From Nocardioides marmorisolisilvae (GTDB taxonomy: Bacteria > Actinomycetota > Actinomycetes > Propionibacteriales > Nocardioidaceae): a stretch of DNA of 64,000 nucleotides. Where the stretch lies: contig NZ_RJSG01000002.1 of NCBI RefSeq assembly GCF_003725775.1, positions 186,001 to 250,000 of the forward strand, written 5' to 3'. The translations under genes and the position numbers were made by a program. Below, piece by piece: positions 43,581 through 51,240 of this stretch. The notes beneath the pieces are model-generated. The model was not told the origin of the DNA. It searched no databases and saw nothing but the letters and a program-made list of their open reading frames with translations. How positions within the stretch are numbered: position 1 is the stretch's first letter; each line of letters opens with the position of its first letter.

Positions 43581-43752
43581 CTAGTGACCCGCGAGGCCGT
43601 GGATGTACGCCGCAGCGTTCGGCGTACCCCAGCCCGTGGTCATGTCGTAACCGGAAAGGGTCGGCCACCCGGGGACGGCGTCCGGTGCCACCGAGCCGTC
43701 CGGGAGGTAGTCCCACATCCAGTTGCTGTCCAGGACGCCGCTGGCCGCGGTG
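43581..43752 (-). pseudogene. C-terminal relic of a secreted serine protease (S8/S53-like)
   Basis: An open stretch of about 57 codons with strong coding bias ends in TAG at 43581-43583. It reads VLDSNWMWDYLPDG..., then GYDMTTGWGTPNAAAYIHGL and GH. The D-M-T-T-G-W-G-T-P-N motif is the hallmark of the C-terminal end of sedolisin/subtilisin-like secreted peptidases, just after the catalytic Ser region. The rest is missing; the DUF2238-like gene abuts it. No start codon or active site is present. Confidence 0.7.
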
Positions 43753-43758
43753 CTCCGG

Positions 43759-44340
43759 TCAGGTTCTGGCGAGGCGCCTGGCGACGACGAGCCCGGCCAC
43801 GGACGCTCCGAGCGTTCCCAGCGTCAGGTCACCGAGGGTGTCCTCGTACGCGGTGTCCAGCTCGGTCCCGTGTCGGATGAACGTGTACCACTCACCGAGC
43901 TCCCAGCCGATCGCGAGCACCGCGCCGAGTCCGGTGACCAGGAGTGCCAGCGCCCAGGTGGGGCGCACCGAGCGCCCGATGAGCAGCCCGATGCCGCTGA
44001 GCAGGAAGAACCAGTTCACCAAGTGGTTCAGGTCGTCCCACCAGCCGATGGCGTCGTACAGGTCGGCGGAGTTGCCGCTCACGTCGATGAGGAAGGGCAG
44101 CATGATCAGCGAGAACGCCCCGTACGGCGGCGCCTCGGACTGCCGCCGGCGCCTGGAAGCCACCCACCACAACGCGGGCGCGATCAGCATCAGCAGTGGA
44201 TAGCTGATCAGGCGTGCTCCGAACGCTTTGTCGGCGAAGCGGTCGATGCCCGGCCACCACTCCGCGACCGCCAGCTGGACGACGGTCAGGACGAGGATCG
44301 TGATCGGGACCGCGAGCAGCACCGGGCGGCGGGTGGTCAC
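43759..44340 (-). CDS. DUF2238/YjdF-like membrane protein
   Basis: 193-residue protein with about five to six hydrophobic helices and the order seen in YjdF/DUF2238 proteins: a conserved DLYDAIGWWDDLNHLVNWFFLLSG block, GWELGEWYTF, and DTLGDLTLGTLGASVAGL near the end. Several acidic and aromatic residues lie at the membrane face. GTG start at 44340. Function unknown. It ends next to the protease relic, suggesting a past deletion at that junction. Confidence 0.75.
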   Translation of the reverse strand: MTTRRPVLLAVPITILVLTVVQLAVAEWWPGIDRFADKAFGARLISYPLLMLIAPALWWVASRRRRQSEAPPYGAFSLIMLPFLIDVSGNSADLYDAIGWWDDLNHLVNWFFLLSGIGLLIGRSVRPTWALALLVTGLGAVLAIGWELGEWYTFIRHGTELDTAYEDTLGDLTLGTLGASVAGLVVARRLART

Positions 44341-44369
44341 CGGCCGATCATTCCGGTCGGCGGCACCTC

Positions 44370-44672
44370 TCACGACTTGGGTGAGTCGTCGACCTTGATG
44401 TCGAACTTGACCTTGCCGCCGTCGACGGAGGTCACCGTGACGGTCAGCCCGTAGGTCTTGCCCTCGGCCTTGAGGGTGCAGCGCGCGGTGGCGCCGACCT
44501 TGCCCTTCAGGTCCTTGGGGCAGTCGACGGAGTCGGGTGCCTGGCCGACCGACTTCGTCAGACCGGACTTCACCTGCTTCTCCAGGTCGTTGGCGGGGAC
44601 CGACTTGGTGCAACCGGTGACGGCGACGGTGAGACCGGCAGCGAGGGCCACGGCGGTGAGGCGACGGGTCAT
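44370..44672 (-). CDS. DUF4333 lipoprotein
   Basis: 100-residue lipoprotein. Signal peptide with lipobox VTGC (Cys about residue 21). The mature part SVPANDLEKQVKSGLTKSVGQAPDSVDCPKDLKGKVGATARCTL matches DUF4333, with two cysteines likely forming a disulfide. Anchored outside the membrane. CAGGAG precedes the ATG. Followed 29 bases later on the same strand by the DUF2238-like gene. Confidence 0.85.
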   Translation of the reverse strand: MTRRLTAVALAAGLTVAVTGCTKSVPANDLEKQVKSGLTKSVGQAPDSVDCPKDLKGKVGATARCTLKAEGKTYGLTVTVTSVDGGKVKFDIKVDDSPKS

Positions 44673-44811
44673 GACGAGCTCCTGGGAGGGTAGGCGTCGC
44701 CCGGGCTGCCCGAGCGCACCCGGACAACGTGCCAGCCCCGGAGCCGGTTCGTCACGGCCATCGGGCAGAGATGCCGGAATGGACTAGCCCAAGCCGTACT
44801 CTTGTGCGGCT

Positions 44812-46302
44812 ATGTCTGAGTCCCGCACGTATGAGGTCCGCACCTACGGGTGCCAGATGAACGTCCACGACTCCGAGCGCCTCTCCGGCCTGCTCGAGGG
44901 CGCGGGCTACCTGGCCGTCCCCGAGGGCGAGCAGGCCGACGTGGTCGTCTTCAACACCTGCGCGGTGCGCGAGAACGCGGACAACAAGCTCTACGGCAAC
45001 CTCGGGCACCTCGCGCCGATCAAGGCGAAGACACCCGGCATGCAGATCGCGGTCGGCGGCTGCCTGGCGCAGAAGGACCGCAGCACGATCACCCAGAAGG
45101 CGCCCTGGGTCGACGTCGTCTTCGGCACCCACAACATCGGCTCGCTGCCGGTGCTGCTCGAGCGTGCCCGCGTCGCCGAGGAGGCCCAGGTCGAGATCCT
45201 CGAGTCCCTCGAGGTCTTCCCGTCGACCCTGCCGACCAAGCGCGAGTCGGCGTACGCCGCGTGGGTCTCGGTCAGCGTCGGCTGCAACAACACCTGCACG
45301 TTCTGCATCGTCCCGGCGCTGCGCGGCAAGGAGAAGGACCGCCGGCCTGGCGAGATCCTCGCCGAGATCGAGGCGCTGGTCGCCGAGGGCGTCACCGAGG
45401 TGACCCTGCTCGGCCAGAACGTGAACACCTACGGCGTCGAGTTCGGCGACAAGCTCGCGTTCGGCAAGCTGCTCCGGGCCTGCGGGCAGATCGAGGGCCT
45501 CGAGCGAGTCCGGTTCACCTCGCCGCACCCGTCCTCGTTCACCGACGACGTGATCGCCGCGATGGCCGAGACCCCGAACGTGATGCACCAGCTGCACATG
45601 CCGCTTCAGTCCGGCTCGGACAAGGTGCTCCGCGACATGCGGCGCTCCTACCGGGCCGAGCGCTTCCTCGGGATCATCGACCGGGTCCGCGCCGCGATGC
45701 CGGACGCGGCGATCAGCACCGACATCATCGTCGGCTTCCCGGGGGAGACCGAGGAGGACTTCCAGGGCACCCTGGACGTCGTCAGGGCCGCCCGTTTCGC
45801 GAACGCGTTCACCTTCCAGTACTCCAAGCGCCCCGGTACGCCGGCCGCGGACCTGCCCGACCAGATCGACCCGAAGGTCGTCAACGAGCGCTACCAGCGG
45901 CTGCAGGCCCTGGTGCAGGAGATCTCCTGGGAGGAGAACCGGAAGTTCGAGGGCCAGGTCGTCGAGCTGATGGTGGCCGAGGGCGAGGGCCGCAAGGACA
46001 CCGAGACGCACCGGCTCTCCGGCCGTGCGCGCGACAACCGGTTGGTGCACTTCACGCCGATCGCCCCGGACGGTGGTGAGCTCGAGGTCCGCCCTGGCGA
46101 CGTGGTCGAGGCCCGGGTCACCTACGGCTCGCCGACGTACTTGATCGCCGACGGCCCGGTGCTGTCGGTGCGGCGTACGCGGGCCGGTGACGCCTGGGAG
46201 GCCAGGGTTTCGACGGGCTCAACCAGCAAGGCTGGTGTCGGGCTCGGGATGCCAGGCGTCGGCGTACCGGCTCCGCTGCCGGACGCCCCGGTCTGCGGCT
46301 GA
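44812..46302 (+). CDS. miaB: tRNA methylthiotransferase MiaB
   Basis: 496-residue radical-SAM enzyme that makes ms2i6A at tRNA position 37. N-terminal cluster Cys14, Cys50 and Cys84; radical SAM cluster Cys158-xxx-Cys162-xx-Cys165 (GCNNTCTFC); TRAM domain about 370-450. The last ~35 residues are a Gly/Pro/Val tail, partly encoded by an interspersed repeat (46207-46225), and are not part of the family core. TACTCT (44797-44802) is a likely -10 box. It pairs functionally with miaA downstream. Confidence 0.97.
   Translation: MSESRTYEVRTYGCQMNVHDSERLSGLLEGAGYLAVPEGEQADVVVFNTCAVRENADNKLYGNLGHLAPIKAKTPGMQIAVGGCLAQKDRSTITQKAPWVDVVFGTHNIGSLPVLLERARVAEEAQVEILESLEVFPSTLPTKRESAYAAWVSVSVGCNNTCTFCIVPALRGKEKDRRPGEILAEIEALVAEGVTEVTLLGQNVNTYGVEFGDKLAFGKLLRACGQIEGLERVRFTSPHPSSFTDDVIAAMAETPNVMHQLHMPLQSGSDKVLRDMRRSYRAERFLGIIDRVRAAMPDAAISTDIIVGFPGETEEDFQGTLDVVRAARFANAFTFQYSKRPGTPAADLPDQIDPKVVNERYQRLQALVQEISWEENRKFEGQVVELMVAEGEGRKDTETHRLSGRARDNRLVHFTPIAPDGGELEVRPGDVVEARVTYGSPTYLIADGPVLSVRRTRAGDAWEARVSTGSTSKAGVGLGMPGVGVPAPLPDAPVCG
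46207..46225 (-). repeat. Short interspersed repeat (GTCGAAAC element), copy 2
   Basis: GTTTCGACGGGCTCAACCA, the reverse complement of the type at 54018-54037. It lies inside the last part of miaB and encodes the VSTGSTS segment of its tail, so the repeat has been accommodated in a coding region. Confidence 0.6.
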
Positions 46303-46366
46303 CGTAATCCCAGGGCGCTTTGCGCGTCTGACCGGGGTACTGCCGACGCCCGAGAGGTGGCTCCCC

Positions 46367-46738
46367 GTGCCCGTTGTCGATCTCTACCTGCCTGACGACC
46401 TTCCGATCGCCGCCGACGCGGACCTGGGTCGCACCCTGGCTGCTGTCGTGGACGCGGCGACGGCCGATGCCGCGGCTCCCTGTGCGGTGTTCGTGCACCG
46501 GCTGCCGGTCTACGCGGTGGTGTCCGCCGACGCCGAGGGCGTTCGCACCGTGCGGGTCCAGGTCTCCTGCGACGCAGGCCCGTGGCTGGACCTCGCGCCC
46601 GGGCTCGACGACGTCGTCCGGACCTACCTGCGTTCCCTGAAGGCCGACGTGCCGACCCGGATCACGGTCTCGGTCCAGGCGGTCACCGAGACCAACGCGG
46701 TGACCTGGCCGCACCCGGTGCCGAGCCTCGCCGTCTGA
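46367..46738 (+). CDS. Hypothetical protein
   Basis: 123-residue protein starting MPVVDLYLPDDLPIAADADLG at the GTG 46367, with GAGAGG upstream. It has an alternating alpha/beta pattern and a repeated V-x-V strand motif (TVRVQVSCDAG, TRITVSVQAV). No family recognised. It follows miaB closely and may be co-transcribed. Confidence 0.65.
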   Translation: MPVVDLYLPDDLPIAADADLGRTLAAVVDAATADAAAPCAVFVHRLPVYAVVSADAEGVRTVRVQVSCDAGPWLDLAPGLDDVVRTYLRSLKADVPTRITVSVQAVTETNAVTWPHPVPSLAV

Positions 46739-46741
46739 TGC

Positions 46742-46984
46742 TCAGGCCGAAGGTTCGGTGCTCGGGTTCTCGACATTCGCCTCGGAGTCCGGCTCCTCGG
46801 GCTCGGTGATCGCCGAGGGCATGTCCTCGTCATCGATCTGGGCCGACAACGGACTGTCCGGGGTGACCGGCGGGAACGGCACCGCTTCCTCGACCGCGTC
46901 GGTCCCACCGGCCTCGTTCCCGGGGTCCGGGTCCTCGTCGACCTGCGGTTCCGGGGCCGGGCCCGGGGTCGCTCGCTGCTTCGC
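46742..46984 (-). pseudogene. Small acidic reading frame without a valid start (possible frameshift)
   Basis: About 80 codons with strong third-position G/C encode a Pro/Glu/Asp-rich chain (PEPQVDEDPDPGNEAGG ... ENPSTEPSA) ending in TGA at 46742. The frame opens directly after a TGA at 46985-46987 and has no start codon until an internal GTG. The ATG at 46988 (MSEAAS) is one base out of frame, so a one-base indel near 46960-46985 would explain it. Could also be a sequencing error. Confidence 0.45.
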
Positions 46985-47023
46985 TCATACGACGCGATTG
47001 CCCCGATCGGCCCGAGCGGAAAC

Positions 47024-47230
47024 TCAGTCCTTGATGTCGTCGTTCTTGCCGTCGAGCCCGTCCAGCGCACCCTTGGCCTTGTCGACGCCCTTGGTGATCT
47101 TGTCGCTGTACTTGCCCTTGGTCTTCTTGTCGATCATGCCGCCGGTCTTCTCCAGGCCGTCGGCGATCTTGTCGCCGTGCTTGTCGACCGCGTCCTTCAG
47201 CTTCGACTTGGCGTCGTCCAGGAATCCCAT
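47024..47230 (-). CDS. Antitoxin of the Rv0909/MT0933 family, orphan
   Basis: 68-residue, highly charged protein MGFLDDAKSKLKDAVDKHGD ..., with the duplicated KxGDKIxDGLEKTGGMIDKKTKGKYSDKI pattern of the MT0933-type antitoxins. AAGGGAG 6 bases before the ATG. In Mycobacterium tuberculosis the partner Rv0910 is an SRPBCC-fold toxin; no such gene adjoins here (the SRPBCC gene at 54894 is 7.6 kb away). It may simply be a stress protein. Confidence 0.75.
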   Translation of the reverse strand: MGFLDDAKSKLKDAVDKHGDKIADGLEKTGGMIDKKTKGKYSDKITKGVDKAKGALDGLDGKNDDIKD

Positions 47231-47355
47231 GTCCGCTCCCTTCGAGAGGGTGCGGGTCCACCCCATGGGGACCCGCACCTAGGTGCCGTAATACTCCCGT
47301 CCGCTCTCCGTCCGCAAGCGAGCCGCGTCCTGCGGTGCCGTGAGCGGAGGTCGCA

Positions 47356-47982
47356 GTGGGTCGTCGGATCGTGTCGTGGCTGGCGTGCGCGCTGGCCGTC
47401 GGAGTGCTCGCCGGGTGCGGGCACGAGGCTCCCGAGCCACTCGCCGAACCCGTGAAGACCTACCCGACGAGCTTCTCGGTGCCCGACGCCGCCTTCGACG
47501 CCGAGAGCACCGCGGAGGAGCTCGAGGATCCGCCGAACGTGGATCTGACCAGCATCGCGGCCGAGGTCGGGTACGACGGCATCCGGGCGCACTTCACCTA
47601 TGCGAAGGACTGGAACCCGGACAGCTCCTCGCGGTGGGGAATCCGGTTCGAGATCCGCGGCAGCGACGGCAGCCGGCTCTCCGGCGCGTGGACGCAGGAC
47701 CCGACCTCGACCGCGCTCACCCGGCAGGTGCAGCTCGCGCCCAGGCCGGCGGGTTGCTCCGGCACGGTCAGCTTCGCGACGGCGGCCCGGGTGCTCACCC
47801 TGTCCCTCACCCCGGGCTGCCTGCCCGGCGCCAGCCCGACCGAATCGCGACGCTGGATCCGGTTCGACACGATCGAGTCGGTCTCCTCCTGGCACTCCGG
47901 ACCGAAGATCCTCTACGCCTGGGACCAGCTCTACGCCCGCGTGGTCGCCCCCGAACCCGAGCGGCTCTACCTGCCAGACTGA
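47356..47982 (+). CDS. Hypothetical lipoprotein
   Basis: 208-residue predicted lipoprotein: MGRRIVSWLACALAVGVLAG-C, with lipobox LAGC (Cys about 21). The mature domain is beta-rich with one cysteine pair (GCSGTV and TPGCLPG). No family recognised. Ends 4 bases before miaA and likely shares its transcript. Confidence 0.75.
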   Translation: MGRRIVSWLACALAVGVLAGCGHEAPEPLAEPVKTYPTSFSVPDAAFDAESTAEELEDPPNVDLTSIAAEVGYDGIRAHFTYAKDWNPDSSSRWGIRFEIRGSDGSRLSGAWTQDPTSTALTRQVQLAPRPAGCSGTVSFATAARVLTLSLTPGCLPGASPTESRRWIRFDTIESVSSWHSGPKILYAWDQLYARVVAPEPERLYLPD

Positions 47983-47986
47983 CCCC

Positions 47987-48901
47987 ATGCCGAACCTCCC
48001 GATCGTGGCCGTCGTCGGCGCCACTGCATCGGGCAAGAGCGACCTGGCCCTGGACCTTGCCGAGCGGCTCGGCGGCGAGGTGGTCAACACCGATGCGATG
48101 CAGGTCTACCGCGGCATGGACATCGGGACGGCGAAGCTGCCGCCGGCCCAGCGCCGTGGCATCCGGCACCACCTGCTCGACCTGCTCGACGTCAGCGAAC
48201 CGGCCGCGGTCGCCGAGTTCCAGGCCTGGGCGCACGCGGTGATCGACGACTGCCGCAGCAGAGGAGTCGTTCCGGTACTCGTCGGCGGCTCGGCCCTGTA
48301 CACGCGAGCGATCCTCGATGTCTTCGAGTTCCCCGGCACCGACCCCGAGCTCCGCGCCCGGTACGCCGACCGCCTGGCCACCGAGGGACCGGAGGCGCTG
48401 CACGCCGAGCTCGCCAGGCTGGACCCGGAGGCGGCCGAGGGGATCATCGCGACCAACGGCCGGCGGATCGTCCGCGCGCTGGAGGTGATCGCGCTGACCG
48501 GCGAACCGTTCACCGCGACCCTGCCCGAGGCGACCTACCGCGACCCGGACACCGTGCAGATCGGCGTCGACATCGACCGCGAAGCCCTGGACGCACGTAT
48601 CGCGCAGCGGGTCGAGGCGATGTGGACGGGCGGCCTGGTGGACGAGGTGCGGCGGCTGGAGGGTGCCGGGCTCAGGGACGGTCTGACCGCCTCCCGGGCG
48701 ATCGGCTACCGCCAGGTGCTCGCGCTCCTCGACGGCGAGCTGACCGAGGAGGAGGCGCGGGAGCAGACGACCCGGGGCACCCGCCGGTTCGCCCGGCGCC
48801 AGGACAGCTGGTTCCGCAAGGACCCCCGGATCACCTGGGTCGCGTACGACGACCCGGAGCGCGTCGAGCGAGCGCTGGAGGCCGTCGGCCGCATCGGCTG
48901 A
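47987..48901 (+). CDS. miaA: tRNA dimethylallyltransferase MiaA
   Basis: 304-residue enzyme adding the dimethylallyl group to A37 of tRNA, the step before MiaB. P-loop GATASGKS (11-18), the catalytic Asp/Thr region VNTDAMQVYRGMDIGTAKL, and the substrate motifs ASRAIGYRQ and RRFARRQDSWFRKD near the C-terminus are all intact. The ATG at 47987 gives the canonical length. Confidence 0.97.
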   Translation: MPNLPIVAVVGATASGKSDLALDLAERLGGEVVNTDAMQVYRGMDIGTAKLPPAQRRGIRHHLLDLLDVSEPAAVAEFQAWAHAVIDDCRSRGVVPVLVGGSALYTRAILDVFEFPGTDPELRARYADRLATEGPEALHAELARLDPEAAEGIIATNGRRIVRALEVIALTGEPFTATLPEATYRDPDTVQIGVDIDREALDARIAQRVEAMWTGGLVDEVRRLEGAGLRDGLTASRAIGYRQVLALLDGELTEEEAREQTTRGTRRFARRQDSWFRKDPRITWVAYDDPERVERALEAVGRIG

Positions 48902-48918
48902 AAATCACGTCGATTGCG

Positions 48919-48926
48919 GCGTAATG
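48919..48926 (+). promoter_or_regulatory. GCGTAATR element 1 (sigma gene)
   Basis: GCGTAATG ends 28 bases before the sigma-factor ATG. The same octamer type lies 27 bases before the degenerate GGDEF gene (51105-51112, minus strand) and in front of the VWA gene (51156-51163). The three genes of the locus therefore share one promoter-proximal motif. Confidence 0.45.
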
Positions 48927-48954
48927 AGGCGTCACTTCGTGCGTCTTTCGAGAC

Positions 48955-50397
48955 ATGCCTGCTCTGGAACCTGCACCGGACGCTGACCCGCGCAGCGACG
49001 CCGAGGTGATTGCGGCGATCCGCGAGGGGGACAACGTCGCGATCGACGAGCTCTACCGCCGTCACCACCGCGCCGCGATGTCCTTCGCGGAGTCGATCGC
49101 CGGTCGCACGCTTGCCCCCGACCTCGTCTCGGACGCGTTCCTGCGCATCATCGACCTGCTCCAGCGCGGCGGCGGACCGACGCTGGTCTTCCGCTCCTAC
49201 CTCTACACGACGGTGCGGAACCTCTACATCGACCACATCCGCCACCACTCGCGACAGACGTCGCTGCCGGACTTCGGCCCGCTCGAGCAGGAGTTCGCGC
49301 TCGGTGACGGTCTCGACGACCACTTCGAGCACTCCCTGGTGAAGAAGGCGTTCGCCTCGCTCCCGGAGCGCTGGCAGGTCGCGCTCTGGTACACCACCGT
49401 CGAGGGCGTCTCGCTGGAGGACGCCGGGACCTACCTCGGCGTCGCTCCGAACGCGGTCGCCGCGCTGACCTTCCGCGCCCGCGAGGGCCTGCGCCAGGCC
49501 TACCTCGCCGAGCACCTGAAGCTGACGGCCGAGCAGCAGTGCGCCGAGGTGCGGGAGGCGTTGCCGAAGTACGTGCGCGGCGGGCTCCGAGGGCGCAAGC
49601 GCGAGGCCATCGAGGAGCACCTGGACGAGTGCCGGCAGTGCGCGACCGCGGCCCTCGAGCTCGACGAGGTCAACGCGAGCCTGCGCGGGATCCTGGTCGT
49701 CGCGCTGCTCGGTGCGACCACCGCCGGATACCTGGATCGAGCGCTCGGTGAGGTCACGCCGCCGGCAGTCCCGTCCGCCCCGTTCGGGATCCAGCACTTC
49801 GGCCGGATCGCGACCGCCGTCGGGACCGCCGCCGCAGCGGCCGTACTCGTTCTCGCCTGGCCGCACCACGATGCGCCGGGGAGCGAAAGCGGTCGACGGC
49901 CGAGCGGTCCCGGGATCGTGGAGCCGAGTCACTCCGGTCCCTCGCGCCAGCCGACACCGGCGGTCGGTACGCCGACGCCGACGCCGAGCCCGGCCGCAGG
50001 CACGGTCGCTCACACCGCGGCGTACGAACAGGGCACGACCACGACGAGCGGGGCCGGTGTCGCGCTGGGTTCGCCGTCGTGGATGCAGCTGACCACCTCG
50101 ACCCCATCCTGGTTCCACGTCGGCGTTCCGATCTCGGCGCCCGGCGCTCAGGCGAGCGACCTGACCCTGGTGGTCAGCGCTGCATCGTGGTCGGCCTTCC
50201 ACGTGCACCGCGAAGCCGGGTACGGCGCGTGGTCGTGTGAGGGGTCCGGGTCGAGCCGACTGATCTGCCACCTTCCAGCCGGAGCCGCCGCCTTCGACCT
50301 CGGGTTCGACGTGCAATCCGCTGGTCCGGTGAGCTTGCGGGTCTCGATCGCGCGCGATGGCGGCGACCCCGCGATCGCCGACATCAGCGTCGGCTGA
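48955..50397 (+). CDS. ECF-type sigma factor fused to zinc-finger anti-sigma and membrane-anchored domain
   Basis: 480-residue fusion. About 14-85 sigma region 2 (ELYRRHHRAAMSFAESIAG ... VRNLYIDHIRHHS); about 125-185 region 4 (SLPERWQVALWYTTVEGVSLEDAGTYLGV). Then a ZAS zinc-binding motif His222-xxx-Cys226-xx-Cys229 as in anti-sigma factors, a membrane helix (about 285-302), a Pro/Ser/Thr linker and a ~120-residue extracytoplasmic beta domain. It is thus a sigma factor tethered to its own sensor; release probably needs proteolysis (inference). Similar fusions are known in some actinobacterial ECF groups. Confidence 0.88.
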   Translation: MPALEPAPDADPRSDAEVIAAIREGDNVAIDELYRRHHRAAMSFAESIAGRTLAPDLVSDAFLRIIDLLQRGGGPTLVFRSYLYTTVRNLYIDHIRHHSRQTSLPDFGPLEQEFALGDGLDDHFEHSLVKKAFASLPERWQVALWYTTVEGVSLEDAGTYLGVAPNAVAALTFRAREGLRQAYLAEHLKLTAEQQCAEVREALPKYVRGGLRGRKREAIEEHLDECRQCATAALELDEVNASLRGILVVALLGATTAGYLDRALGEVTPPAVPSAPFGIQHFGRIATAVGTAAAAAVLVLAWPHHDAPGSESGRRPSGPGIVEPSHSGPSRQPTPAVGTPTPTPSPAAGTVAHTAAYEQGTTTTSGAGVALGSPSWMQLTTSTPSWFHVGVPISAPGAQASDLTLVVSAASWSAFHVHREAGYGAWSCEGSGSSRLICHLPAGAAAFDLGFDVQSAGPVSLRVSIARDGGDPAIADISVG

Positions 50398-50399
50398 GC

Positions 50400-51077
50400 T
50401 CAGGCGTTCAGGTCGTCGAGCAGGGCCAGCGCCTGGTCCGCAGCGACAGGCATCGGCTCGACCAGGACGCGCGGCGCGCTGCTGACCGGCAGCCGGCGCC
50501 GGAGCAGCCAGGCCAGCTCGTCGGCGCGGTGGGCCAGGGAGTCGTCGCGGCTCACCACGGCGAGCACCCGCCCGTGGTCCAGGGCGGCGACCACGTCGCA
50601 ACGGGCGAAGGTCGAGCGGAGGGTGTCGGAGATCGTGGCGAGCCGGAGCGACTGGTGGAAGGCGGCCTCGAGCACGTCGGCCTCGGGCGTGGGGCAGGCC
50701 TCGACGAGGCTGACGATCACCAGGGCGTGGGCGTCGTCGGGGTGCTCGCCTCGATCCGCGCAGGAGCGGTACAGCGACTGCAGGTGCACCCGCGCGTGCT
50801 GGGCGCTCGACATCCCGGTGAGCGGGTCCTCGCAGGCGAGGCCGTCCAGCTTCCCGAGGAACTCGTCGGCCCAGGCGATGCTTGCCTGCTTCACCAGGTC
50901 GAGGCTCGGCGGCGGGAGATTGAGGACCTGGTAGGCGACTTCGAGGTCGCCGAGGAACGTCGCCAGCGGTTCGCCGTCGCGGACGTACTGGCGGGCGGCT
51001 TCGCGGACCGCCGGGCCGGCCAGGCCGCTGGACGGCAGAGCCAGGGGAGTGTGCTGAGTTCGGTCGGTGGCGCGCAT
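50400..51077 (-). CDS. Degenerate GGDEF-domain protein
   Basis: 225-residue cytoplasmic protein. The middle holds CEDPLTGMSSAQHARVHLQSL, which equals the D-x-LTG-x start of a GGDEF domain, and the later ISDTLRSTFARCDVVAALDH aligns with the region before the signature. Where GGDEF/GGEEF should stand the sequence reads LDHGRVLAVV, so neither catalysis nor the usual I-site is expected. ATG at 51077; a longer start at 51107 is possible. Divergent from the VWA gene and convergent with the sigma-fusion gene. Confidence 0.65.
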   Translation of the reverse strand: MRATDRTQHTPLALPSSGLAGPAVREAARQYVRDGEPLATFLGDLEVAYQVLNLPPPSLDLVKQASIAWADEFLGKLDGLACEDPLTGMSSAQHARVHLQSLYRSCADRGEHPDDAHALVIVSLVEACPTPEADVLEAAFHQSLRLATISDTLRSTFARCDVVAALDHGRVLAVVSRDDSLAHRADELAWLLRRRLPVSSAPRVLVEPMPVAADQALALLDDLNA

Positions 51078-51104
51078 GCCCACCCGACGAGCCGCCGTTC
51101 GAAC

Positions 51105-51112
51105 CATTACGC
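51105..51112 (-). promoter_or_regulatory. GCGTAATR element 2 (degenerate GGDEF gene)
   Basis: Minus-strand GCGTAATG, 27 bases before the ATG at 51077, the same distance as at the sigma gene. Between this site and element 3 lies the near-palindrome CGGTGCACACGTGTACCG (51121-51138), a possible activator site shared by the divergent promoters. Confidence 0.45.
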
Positions 51113-51155
51113 GCCGAGGTCGGTGCACACGTGTACCGAAAAAGTCCGGTTTCCC

Positions 51156-51163
51156 GCGTAATA
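51156..51163 (+). promoter_or_regulatory. GCGTAATR element 3 (VWA gene)
   Basis: Plus-strand GCGTAATA upstream of the VWA gene, mirror image to element 2 about a centre near 51134. The distance to the proposed TTG start is 77 bases, longer than for the other two. Confidence 0.4.
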
Positions 51164-51240
51164 ACAGCGTGCGTGGGCCGTTTCTACCGGGTAGTCCTCA
51201 CCAAGCCGGTCCCGGCCGGCCAGATCCCCGGAGCCTCCCC

